From the NCBI GenBank assembly GCA_965652545.1, contig CBFGWV010000322.1, positions 1 to 5,302 on the forward strand: DNA of 5,302 bases, read 5' to 3'. The notes under the pieces are model-generated. The model searched no databases. It had not been told where the DNA came from and worked only from the letters and a program-made list of their open reading frames with translations. The DNA comes from CBFGWV01 sp965652545. Its GTDB lineage: Bacteria; Pseudomonadota; Gammaproteobacteria; Competibacterales; Competibacteraceae. Positions within the stretch are counted from its first letter, which is position 1. Each line of letters begins with the position of its first letter. Below, one piece after another: positions 1-5,302 of this stretch. The translations under genes were made by a program, and so were the position numbers.

Positions 1-573
1 CGGCGCATCGGTTCCGCAGCTGGCCGCGATCTGGACGACAGGCTCCGGTGGCGGCGTCATGTCCATGGCGTGCCCTTCGCGGCGGAAGTTGTATTGGATG
101 TCGCCGCTACGCTGTTCCGCTTCCGTGAACGCCACGTTGAAGTCGAAGTTGAAGTCGCTGCCGTGTGCGGATGCCCATGGGAAGGTCCAACCGAGCCGCT
201 GCTTGTAGGCCTGCAGCTTCGCCAACGGCGCCCGCGACACCGCCGTCAGCATGACGTCGTGATTGGCCAGATGGGTGGTGAAACCGTTGAATCCATCGGC
301 GATCGCCGAGCAGGACGGGCACCCGGCCGTGTAGTCGGGCCCGAACATGAAGTGGTAGACCAGCAACTGTGAGCGCCCCTGGAACAGATCCGTCAACGAG
401 GCGCTGCCGGTGTCGGTTTCGAAGCGGTAGTCCTTATCCACCCGCACCCACGGCAGTGCTTGGCGTTGCCGCGCCAACGCGTCACTGCGCCGGGTCAGTT
501 CCTTCTCGGCCTTGAGCAGCTCCAGCCGCGCCGTGAGCCAGTCTTCCCGCGTTCCAGTCGTGTGTGTGCTCAT
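1..573 (-). CDS. DUF899 family thioredoxin-like protein (3' end cut by window edge)
   Basis: This reading frame stays open from the ATG at 573 to the left edge, giving the first 191 residues; the C-terminus lies outside the window. The sequence matches my knowledge of the DUF899 family, which has a thioredoxin-like fold. It has an N-terminal charged helix (about 10-40), the segment PWVRVDKDYRFET (41-53), a YHFMFGP strand (73-79), then C85-P-S-C88, DGFNG (93-97), SRAPL (113-117) and GWTFPW followed by GSDFNFDF (128-145). The CPSC pair lies where thioredoxins carry their redox cysteines, so a thiol redox role is possible, but the family's reaction is not established to my knowledge. Members usually run to about 230-260 residues, so roughly 40-70 are missing. 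An AGGAG at 582-586 lies 8 bases before the ATG and fixes the start. No signal peptide is seen, so the protein is probably cytoplasmic. It is divergent from the regulator at 732. Confidence 0.9.
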   Translation of the reverse strand, partial: MSTHTTGTREDWLTARLELLKAEKELTRRSDALARQRQALPWVRVDKDYRFETDTGSASLTDLFQGRSQLLVYHFMFGPDYTAGCPSCSAIADGFNGFTTHLANHDVMLTAVSRAPLAKLQAYKQRLGWTFPWASAHGSDFNFDFNVAFTEAEQRSGDIQYNFRREGHAMDMTPPPEPVVQIAASCGTDAP

Positions 574-731
574 CGTCAATTCTCCTGTCGGTGACCTTCG
601 TCGTTCGCACCGTTACCGATACGATGGGAACGACGGTAGGAGCCCGGTGCCGACAGGTGGGAGTGACAAATGTGGCGGGATTGGCCCAGTGTGAGTAGAT
701 GGCGAACACTTATGGATTTTGAGGGCATTGC
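574..731. promoter_or_regulatory. Divergent intergenic region between DUF899 and HTH regulator genes, with inverted repeats
   Basis: This 158-bp stretch must hold the start signals for both divergent genes. I see CCTGTCGG at 584-591 and its exact reverse complement CCGACAGG at 650-657. Between them are a shorter imperfect pair, CGTTACC (611-617) against GGGAACG (626-632), and TACCG (614-618) against CGGTA (634-638). The arm at 584-591 overlaps the ribosome binding site of the DUF899 gene. No convincing -35/-10 pair could be picked by eye on either strand. An operator role for the adjacent regulator is inference. Repeats of this size can occur by chance in a region this long. Confidence 0.4.
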
Positions 732-1952
732 GTGGACGCCCTGATCACCGCCGCCGCACGGGCGCTGGCGGCAGGCGACCCGTTCGGCGCCTTGAACCGC
801 GTCGCATTGCGCGAGGATGCCGCCGCGTTGGCGCTGCGCGGTATCGCGATGGCGCAGTTGGGTGACGTCGACCGCGCCAAGCTGCTGCTGCGGCGGGCGG
901 CCCGCGCCTTCGGCCCGCGGGAGACGGTGGCCAAGGCACGCTGTGCCCTCGCAGAGGCCGAGCTCGCGCTGGTCTCGCGTGACCTGGCCTGGCCAGCCAA
1001 GGCCCTGATTGCGGCGCGGGTGACGCTGGAAGCACGCGGTGACCGCGTGAACGCAGCGTACGCCCAGTACTTGGTTGCCCGTCGGCTTCTTCTGATCGGG
1101 CGGCTGGATGACGCCGAGAATGCACTCGCCGAGCTCGATCCGGCACTGTTTCGCCCAGCCCTCCGGGCCGCTTACGAGTTGGTCGTCGCCGGTATCGCCA
1201 TGCGCCGACTGCGCACCGCGGCGGCGCGTGCCGCGCTCGCTCGGGCCGAGGACGCCGCGCGGGAAGCAGGCATCCGGTCACTCCTGGCCGAGGTCGATGA
1301 GGTTGCCCGTGTGCTGGATGCCCCTGCGGCGCGGCTGATCGCAGGCGGCGAGGAACGGCTCCTACGCTTGGACGAGGTGGAGGTCTTGCTGGCCTCCGGC
1401 GCGTTGATCGTGGACGCCTGCCGCAACGTGGTGCGGAACGCGAGTACCGTGATCCCACTGGGTACCCGCCCGGTGCTGTTTACACTCATCCGCGCGCTGG
1501 GTGAAGCCTGGCCGGCGGATGTGCCCCGCGGCGCGCTGGTCGAGCGGGCGTTTCGGGCCAAACATGCCGATGAGTCCTACCGAGCCCGCTTGCGCGTGGA
1601 AGCCGGGCGGCTGCGCACCGAGCTCGCACCGCTCGCGGCGGTGCGAGCCACCAAGCACGGGTTCGCACTGATTCCGCATGGCAGGCACGAGGCTGTCGTG
1701 CTGGCGCCGCCAGTCGATGACGAGCATGCGGGTGTGCTCGCTCTGCTGGCCGATGGCGAGTCGTGGTCCAGCTCGGCCCTGGCGCTCGCCCTGGGCGCCA
1801 GCCAGCGCACCGTGCAGCGGGCGCTCGAAGCGCTGGCCGCGGCGGGCAAGGTGCAGACATTCGGGCGCGGGCGTGCCCGGCGCTGGATGACCCCGCCGGT
1901 GCCCGGTTTCCCGACGACTTTGTTACTCCCAGGTCCACTGCCCAGTCACTAG
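732..1952 (+). CDS. Dual winged-helix transcriptional regulator with TPR-like N-terminal half
   Basis: This 406-residue protein starts at GTG 732, with GAGGG at 721-725 six bases upstream. Residues 1-195 are almost all helix, rich in Ala, Leu and Arg, with repeated A-x-A-L-x-x-A-E patterns like TPR or bacterial-activator helical repeats; this half probably binds a partner or ligand. Residues 225-316 resemble an OmpR/SARP-type winged helix: a short strand with LIVDA, IPLGTRPVLFTLIRAL, then YRARLRVEAGRLRTEL (283-298) as recognition-type helix and ATKHGFALIP (306-315) as the wing. Residues 333-386 form a second winged helix, with LALALGASQRTVQRALEAL (350-368) as the helix-turn-helix and GKVQTFGRGRARRWM as the wing. 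The tail is proline- and leucine-rich. No receiver domain or membrane segment is present, so this is a one-component regulator. It is followed after 37 bp by the propeller gene and is divergent from DUF899; both are plausible targets. The effector is unknown. Confidence 0.82.
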   Translation: MDALITAAARALAAGDPFGALNRVALREDAAALALRGIAMAQLGDVDRAKLLLRRAARAFGPRETVAKARCALAEAELALVSRDLAWPAKALIAARVTLEARGDRVNAAYAQYLVARRLLLIGRLDDAENALAELDPALFRPALRAAYELVVAGIAMRRLRTAAARAALARAEDAAREAGIRSLLAEVDEVARVLDAPAARLIAGGEERLLRLDEVEVLLASGALIVDACRNVVRNASTVIPLGTRPVLFTLIRALGEAWPADVPRGALVERAFRAKHADESYRARLRVEAGRLRTELAPLAAVRATKHGFALIPHGRHEAVVLAPPVDDEHAGVLALLADGESWSSSALALALGASQRTVQRALEALAAAGKVQTFGRGRARRWMTPPVPGFPTTLLLPGPLPSH

Positions 1953-1978
1953 GATGAACCCCATCAACCTCAGTGAGC

Positions 1979-1983
1979 AGGAG
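1979..1983 (+). promoter_or_regulatory. Ribosome binding site deciding the propeller gene start
   Basis: AGGAG sits six bases before the ATG at 1990. The in-frame ATG at 1954, one base after the regulator's stop codon, has no such site, so translation most likely begins at 1990. Confidence 0.75.
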
Positions 1984-1989
1984 CAGACC

Positions 1990-2622
1990 ATGAAACGATC
2001 AACCGCAGAAATCCTCAACGAATACGGCCCCTTCCCAGGTGTCGACGCCGTTCATGGCGTCTCCTACGACGGGCGGCACGTCTGGATCGCCTCCGGTGAC
2101 AAGCTCAATGCCCTCGACCCGGCCAGCGGTACGGTACAGCGCGCCATCGAGGTGGACGCCCATGCCGGTACCGCCTATGACGGCCAGCACCTGTTTCAGA
2201 TCGCCGAAGACCGTATTCAGAAGATCGACCCGGCGACGGGCCAGATCCTCACAAGCATTCCCGCTCCCGCCGGTGCCAGCAACGCCGGCCTCGCCTGGGC
2301 CGAGGGTTCGCTTTGGGTAGGGCAGTACCGTGAACGGCGGATCCAGCAGCTCGACCCGCAGACCGGCGCAGTGCTGCGCACCATCGAATCCAACCGCTTC
2401 GTCACCGGTGTCACCTGGGTCGACGGCGACTTGTGGCACGGTACCTGGGAAGGCGACGAGTGCGAGCTGCGCCACGTCGACCCGAGTACGGGCGAGGTGA
2501 TCGAAAGCCTGGCGATGCCCGAGGGCATGTTTGTATCGGGGCTGGAGTCCAATGGCAGCGACCGGTTCTACTGCGGCGGCGGGCCGAGCGGAAAGGTGAG
2601 GGCGGTTCGCCGTCCTCAGTGA
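1990..2622 (+). CDS. Five-repeat beta-propeller protein (YncE/Vgb or glutaminyl-cyclase-like)
   Basis: This 210-residue protein consists almost wholly of five propeller-type repeats at about residues 22-56, 59-94, 99-134, 139-175 and 183-207. Four carry the turn DPASG (43-47), DPATG (80-84), DPQTG (122-126) or DPSTG (164-168), and each opens with G-x-x-Y/W-x-x-G-x-x-L/V-W/F. The fifth is degenerate. The protein belongs to the broad YncE/Vgb/SMP-30-like propeller group. The count of five also fits the plant-type glutaminyl cyclotransferase fold, a known five-bladed propeller, but I cannot confirm its catalytic residues. There is no signal peptide, unlike most secreted cyclases, so this copy is probably cytoplasmic. 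The start at 1990 has a good AGGAG; starting at 1954 would add 12 residues. It lies 37 bp after the regulator and is likely co-transcribed, so it may be the regulator's output or its ligand-binding partner. The gene converges on the VOC gene, 16 bp away. Confidence 0.78.
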   Translation: MKRSTAEILNEYGPFPGVDAVHGVSYDGRHVWIASGDKLNALDPASGTVQRAIEVDAHAGTAYDGQHLFQIAEDRIQKIDPATGQILTSIPAPAGASNAGLAWAEGSLWVGQYRERRIQQLDPQTGAVLRTIESNRFVTGVTWVDGDLWHGTWEGDECELRHVDPSTGEVIESLAMPEGMFVSGLESNGSDRFYCGGGPSGKVRAVRRPQ

Positions 2623-2638
2623 CCGGTCACGGGGCACA

Positions 2639-3025
2639 TCACGGCCGCTGCGCCGACTGAAACAACTCCACCAAGTTCCCGGACGGGTCCACGAGGAGGA
2701 TCTGCGACCCGCCCGGTCCGGTCACGATGTCATTGCGAAAACGTACACCCGCCGTCCGCAGACGATCCACCTCGGCAGCCAGGTCGTCGCACACCAGATG
2801 GATGCGGTTCCAGCCCCCGGGCGATGGCCGCTCCTCATCCGGCATCGGGCGCCCCGCCGAACTGGTGGGCCCGCTCAACAACAGTCGCAGGGCCCCGCGT
2901 TTCACATCGGCAAACGCCGGGCTGTGGTCCGACAGGAGCGAGAAACCCAGATGTGCTGTGTACCAGGCGATGGCTGCGTCTACATCGTCGACCATGTAGC
3001 GGACATTGACGAACTCGGTTGCCAT
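2639..3025 (-). CDS. VOC family protein (glyoxalase/bleomycin-resistance fold)
   Basis: This 128-residue protein has the normal length for a single VOC unit of two beta-alpha-beta-beta-beta modules. Module one is VNVRYMVDDVDAAIAWYTAHLGF (starting at 6) with GALRLLLSGP (44-53). Module two is IHLVCDDLAAEVDRLRTAGV (75-94), then QILLVDPSGNLVELFQ (108-123), which is the usual closing signature. Of the classical metal ligands, H76 and E120 are present. The first position, normally His, appears to be N7, so metal binding may be altered or absent. The substrate cannot be told from sequence; the fold serves glyoxalases, dioxygenases and drug-binding resistance proteins. GGGAGG at four bases before the ATG supports the start. 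It lies 80 bp downstream of the AraC-family gene on the same strand and is probably controlled by it. A weak promoter within the gap is possible but was not convincing. Confidence 0.9.
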   Translation of the reverse strand: MATEFVNVRYMVDDVDAAIAWYTAHLGFSLLSDHSPAFADVKRGALRLLLSGPTSSAGRPMPDEERPSPGGWNRIHLVCDDLAAEVDRLRTAGVRFRNDIVTGPGGSQILLVDPSGNLVELFQSAQRP

Positions 3026-3105
3026 GACGCCTCCCGGGCTTCATGTTTCCAGAGGTTTCTGACCGTACTACAAAGGGTGCTTGGTCCGATTGGAAAAAAG
3101 GGAAA

Positions 3106-3951
3106 TCACCTCAACGCCGGCAGGTGGTGGCGTTTGGCGTGAATGCCGGCGCGCTCCAAGTGCCGCTGCCGGCGCAGATAGTCGCCCGGACTGAGGCCGC
3201 AGAACTGGACGAAATCACGGATCAGGTGGGATTGATCGTAGTACCCCCATTCCAAAGCCCACTGTGACCAATCGGGTTCCGCCCCGCGCGTCACCGCTGC
3301 CACGGCAAACTGAAACCGCTGGATACGGGCGAAGACTTTTGGCGTCATGCCCACCTCTGCAGCGAAGACATTGACGAATCGCCGTCGGCTCAATCCCACC
3401 GCATCCGCAACGTCCTGCACCTTGGCGCCGCCCCGGGACCGCACCAGCGTATCCAGCCCTGCACGCACCGCCGGGTGGCCAGACGCAGCGTCGGCAAGCC
3501 GCACCGCAAGCGCTTGCTCAAGCAGCCTGAACCGGTCCGCCGGGTCGCGGAGCGCGCACAGCTGATCACGCAGTGCAGTCGCCATCGGCCCCCACACCGC
3601 GCGCAGCTCCACATGACGGTTTGTGAAGTCATCGGCAGGTAGCCCGAACATCGCAAACGCACCACCGGGGCGGAAATGCACACCGAGAATCGCCCGCTCC
3701 TCTGCCGTGTCGCTCATGAACGCCCCGGCATAAGGACCCGAGATCACCGCGCCCTTGAAGGCCCGGTACTGCGCCGGATTGGAAGGGGCATAGATCCGCA
3801 GCGCGTCCTCGCGCAGGTTGAACACCAGCTCGAACGTGCCGCTGGGCAAGATGCTCTCGTGCAGGTGGTCGGCGAGGTAGTCCTCGTACAGCCAGAAGTC
3901 CTCGATCCAATCACTGAGTGGACGGCCCGGAACGTAGGTGTGGAACCGCAT
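3106..3951 (-). CDS. AraC family transcriptional regulator
   Basis: Starting at ATG 3951 the protein has 281 residues. The N-terminal sensor region opens with YVPGRPLSDWIEDFWLYE (6-23), followed by ILPSGTFELVFNLRED (34-49) and GVHFRPGGAFAMFGLP (90-105). This pattern is typical of AraC regulators annotated with the DUF6597-type N-terminal domain. The C-terminal DNA-binding domain has two helix-turn-helix units: DVADAVGLSRRRFVNVFAAE (180-199) and about 229-250. It carries the hallmark GYYDQSHLIRDFVQFCGLSP (236-255). The frame extends upstream to an ATG at 4056, but the very strong AGGAGGTG five bases before 3951, and the fit of the domain to that start, decide for 3951. Its likely targets are itself, the VOC gene downstream and possibly the divergent DUF2066 gene. 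The ligand is unknown. A short basic tail after 258 follows the domain. Confidence 0.92.
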   Translation of the reverse strand: MRFHTYVPGRPLSDWIEDFWLYEDYLADHLHESILPSGTFELVFNLREDALRIYAPSNPAQYRAFKGAVISGPYAGAFMSDTAEERAILGVHFRPGGAFAMFGLPADDFTNRHVELRAVWGPMATALRDQLCALRDPADRFRLLEQALAVRLADAASGHPAVRAGLDTLVRSRGGAKVQDVADAVGLSRRRFVNVFAAEVGMTPKVFARIQRFQFAVAAVTRGAEPDWSQWALEWGYYDQSHLIRDFVQFCGLSPGDYLRRQRHLERAGIHAKRHHLPALR

Positions 3952-4082
3952 CGGTACACCTCCTGGGGATGGCGTCGAACTCATGGCGCCGCTTGTACCG
4001 CAGAGTATTGCGTCTTTCGTCGAGTTGCTGGCAGGGTTGGCGAGCAACGTCAACAATCCCTCAATCGCATTGGTTGACCGGC
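3952..4082. promoter_or_regulatory. Divergent intergenic region between AraC-family and DUF2066 genes, with two inverted repeats
   Basis: This 131-bp stretch lies between two divergent starts. It contains CGGTACA (3952-3958) with its exact reverse complement TGTACCG (3994-4000), and GTTGCTGGC (4024-4032) facing GCGAGCAAC (4040-4048), which is 8 of 9 paired around a 7-base spacer. The second repeat is compact enough to be a dimer binding site or a hairpin in the leader of either gene. Binding by the adjacent AraC protein is only inference, and AraC proteins more often use direct repeats. No clear -35/-10 pair was found by eye. Confidence 0.4.
3957..3964 (-). promoter_or_regulatory. Strong ribosome binding site of the AraC-family gene
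   Basis: AGGAGGTG on the minus strand lies five bases from the ATG at 3951. It is close to the full anti-Shine-Dalgarno match and rules against the longer start at 4056. It overlaps the inverted-repeat arm at 3952-3958 by two bases. Confidence 0.85.
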
Positions 4083-4874
4083 ATGATCCATCGCCTCATG
4101 GTCGTCGTAGCGTCTCTCGTTCTGTGGCAGCCCTGCGTTGCCGGCACTGACGAGGACCTCTATCGGGCCCAATCCATTGTTACCGGAACGGAAGAGCCCG
4201 AACGCACCCGCGGTTTCCGACAGGCGCTTGCGGAGGTTTTCGTCAAGCTGACCGGTGATCCTCGCTTGAGGCAGGACCCGCGGCTTCAGCCCGTGCTGGA
4301 CTCGCCACACCGGTTCGTTGCCCGATTCGAGTATGAAGACCGCATGAAAGGCATTCCGGTGCACGATGAGCAGGGCACGCGGGAGCGCCCGCATTACCTG
4401 CGGGTCATCGTCGATGGGGATGCAGTCGATGCGGAGCTCCAGCGGCTGGGGTTGCTGAAGTGGCCGGCTGAACGACCCACGGTTGGCGTATGGGTGGAGG
4501 TGCAAACGGCGAACGAGCGGTATGTTTTGAGCGCCGATGGACCGGAAGGCTACGGGCAGCGGGCCGTGCTGATGGAGGCGGCCTCCGCTTTGGCGCTGCC
4601 GATCCGCCTTCCGCCCTCCGGCAACCATGTGTCGTTACAGGATATGGCGATGCCGGGTCCATCCGCCGTGGAATCCGCCCTGGGCGGTGCTGACGCGCTT
4701 CTTATCGGGGTGTTGTCGGTCAATGGCGAGGGCTACTGGAACATGACATGGTCGTTCAGCCATGCCTCTGGACGCCGCGATTGGGCGCTGAGCGGCGTGA
4801 CGTTCGATCAGGCTTTGAAGAGCGGACTGGATATGGCGGCCTTGGTTCTCAGCCGCAGCGTGGACAGGCCATAG
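4083..4874 (+). CDS. DUF2066 domain protein, exported
   Basis: Starting at ATG 4083 the protein has 263 residues. Residues 1-20 form a signal peptide: positive I-H-R start, hydrophobic core MVVVASLVLW and a CVA end, with cleavage likely after A20. The cysteine at 18 lacks a lipobox, so this is probably not a lipoprotein. The mature part shows the DUF2066 pattern: LYRAQSIV (26-33), FRQALAEVFVKLTGDPRL (45-62), HRFVARFEYED (76-86), IPVHDEQGT (91-99), YLRVIVDGDAVDAELQRLGL (105-124) and W/RPTVGVWVEV (127-140). The function of the family is unknown; it is expected in the periplasm or envelope. Many members known to me exceed 300 residues, so this one is on the short side. The frame is open upstream to 3918, but the signal peptide places the start at 4083 (or 4098). 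No good ribosome binding site precedes either. It is divergent from the AraC gene. Confidence 0.85.
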   Translation: MIHRLMVVVASLVLWQPCVAGTDEDLYRAQSIVTGTEEPERTRGFRQALAEVFVKLTGDPRLRQDPRLQPVLDSPHRFVARFEYEDRMKGIPVHDEQGTRERPHYLRVIVDGDAVDAELQRLGLLKWPAERPTVGVWVEVQTANERYVLSADGPEGYGQRAVLMEAASALALPIRLPPSGNHVSLQDMAMPGPSAVESALGGADALLIGVLSVNGEGYWNMTWSFSHASGRRDWALSGVTFDQALKSGLDMAALVLSRSVDRP

Positions 4875-5034
4875 GTTTGCCCGTGGCGGCGGCGCCCTGG
4901 CCGTCGTCCGCCTGCAGATACGGTGGATAGTCGCGCGGTTCTTCGCCGCCGGCCGGCAGCCACTGGCCAAAGAGGAACACCAGCGCCTCGCCCGGGTGGG
5001 TGTCGATGAGGCGCGCCAGTCTGCCCAGGCGATG
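4849..5034 (-). other. Unassigned minus-strand open stretch, possible gene remnant
   Basis: Most of the gap between the DUF2066 stop (4874) and the DUF2165 start (5125) reads on the minus strand as 61 codons between two stops. The translation is protein-like: ARLIDTHPGEALVFLFGQWL, then PRDYPPYLQADDGQG and a CPRCG end. Codon third positions are mostly G or C, like the neighbours. There is no ATG before the core and no ribosome binding site. An in-frame TGA sits just upstream (5035-5037), with another 20 open codons before it back to a TAA. It could be the end of a decayed gene or a chance shadow; the opposite plus frame is also open here but is richer in Arg. It overlaps the DUF2066 3' end by 26 bp. 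I do not recognise a family. Confidence 0.25.
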
Positions 5035-5124
5035 TCACAACGCCGGTGGATGAATCGTCTTTGGGTTATCGGGCGATGCCGTGCGCAACGTCCATGACGA
5101 TTACATCCACGGAGACTGATCATC

Positions 5125-5302
5125 ATGACGGCCATCGACTCGCTGATAGTGTTCAAGATCGTGCTGCTCACCGGCCTTGCCGCCTGGACATTGATGAGCG
5201 TGTTCAACAACCTCATGGCCTTCGGCGCCGGTGTCGGCGCCCTGGGCCGGTTGATGGGGATGCAGCTCTTCGAGCAGGATCCGCCCATCCGTACGCCGCT
5301 GC
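5125..5302 (+). CDS. DUF2165 family small membrane protein (3' part cut by window edge)
   Basis: Only the first 59 residues are in the window; the frame is open to the right edge. Residues 7-28 form a hydrophobic membrane helix (IVFKIVLLTGLAAWTLMSVF), followed by the segment NNLMAFGAG (28-36), LGRLMGMQLFEQ (40-51) and DPPIRTPL (52-59). This order of helix, N-N-L, then a loop ending in P-x-x-x-P-L before the next helix is what I know from DUF2165, a family of small integral membrane proteins with several helices and no established function. GGAGA at 5111-5115, nine bases before the ATG, supports the start. It follows DUF2066 in the same direction, but the 250-bp gap argues for its own promoter. 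Confidence 0.72.
   Translation, partial: MTAIDSLIVFKIVLLTGLAAWTLMSVFNNLMAFGAGVGALGRLMGMQLFEQDPPIRTPL

Noticed and set aside
688..710. AGTGT/ACACT inverted repeat upstream of the regulator gene
   Set aside because: Five base pairs with no extension is well within chance.
745..1938. Long minus-strand open frames opposite the regulator gene
   Set aside because: They are Arg/Pro/Ser-rich shadows typical of high-GC coding DNA, with no domain pattern; the plus-strand frame has clear winged-helix motifs.
2619..2630. Perfect 12-bp palindrome GTGACCGGTCAC spanning the propeller stop codon
   Set aside because: About one such palindrome is expected by chance in a window this size; as RNA it folds to only four pairs with no T-tract, so it is not a credible terminator.
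3094..3126. Possible terminator after the AraC gene: CACCT/AGGTG stem then a run of six T on the minus strand
   Set aside because: The stem has only five pairs with a 10-base loop, overlaps the stop codon and is separated from the T run by seven bases, so it is too weak to call.
3952..4056. Longer AraC start at 4056 adding 35 residues
   Set aside because: The added residues are low-complexity and lie outside the sensor domain, while a near-perfect ribosome binding site precedes 3951.
3918..4082. Upstream extension of the DUF2066 frame to 3918
   Set aside because: It would bury the signal peptide at residue 56 and overlap the AraC gene start; its composition is not like the rest of the protein.
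4635..5288. 217-codon minus-strand frame across DUF2066, the gap and DUF2165
   Set aside because: It runs antisense to two recognisable genes and has a Cys/Arg/His-rich composition with no motif, so it is a shadow frame.

Overview
The window comes from a GC-rich genome, most likely a proteobacterium. G and C dominate third codon positions, Shine-Dalgarno sites of the AGGAG type precede most genes, and the DUF2066 and DUF2165 genes on the right belong to families I know mainly from proteobacteria. I cannot name a genus. I see no tRNA or rRNA gene, insertion sequence, CRISPR array or phage gene. Two genes are cut by the window edges: DUF899 on the left and DUF2165 on the right.

Left block (1-2622). 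A DUF899 thioredoxin-like gene runs leftward off the edge. A 158-bp divergent intergenic region separates it from a rightward pair. The first gene of the pair encodes a 406-residue transcriptional regulator with an N-terminal helical (TPR-like) half, a central OmpR/SARP-like winged helix and a second C-terminal winged helix. The second, 37 bp downstream, encodes a small cytoplasmic protein built of five propeller repeats with four DPxTG/DPASG turns. The two are probably one transcript.

Middle block (2639-3951, minus strand). An AraC-family regulator is followed after 80 bp by a VOC (glyoxalase/bleomycin-resistance fold) protein, probably as an operon. The VOC gene converges on the propeller gene with 16 bp between stop codons.

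Right block (3952-5302). A 131-bp divergent region separates the AraC gene from an exported DUF2066 protein. About 250 bp follow without an assigned gene, holding an unexplained minus-strand open stretch. Then comes the start of a DUF2165 small membrane protein.

The overall picture is an accessory segment of small regulator-plus-effector pairs (HTH with propeller, AraC with VOC) and conserved proteins of unknown function. The most distinctive item is the dual-winged-helix regulator coupled to a cytoplasmic five-repeat propeller. Nothing here proves a new system; that pair is the best candidate for one.
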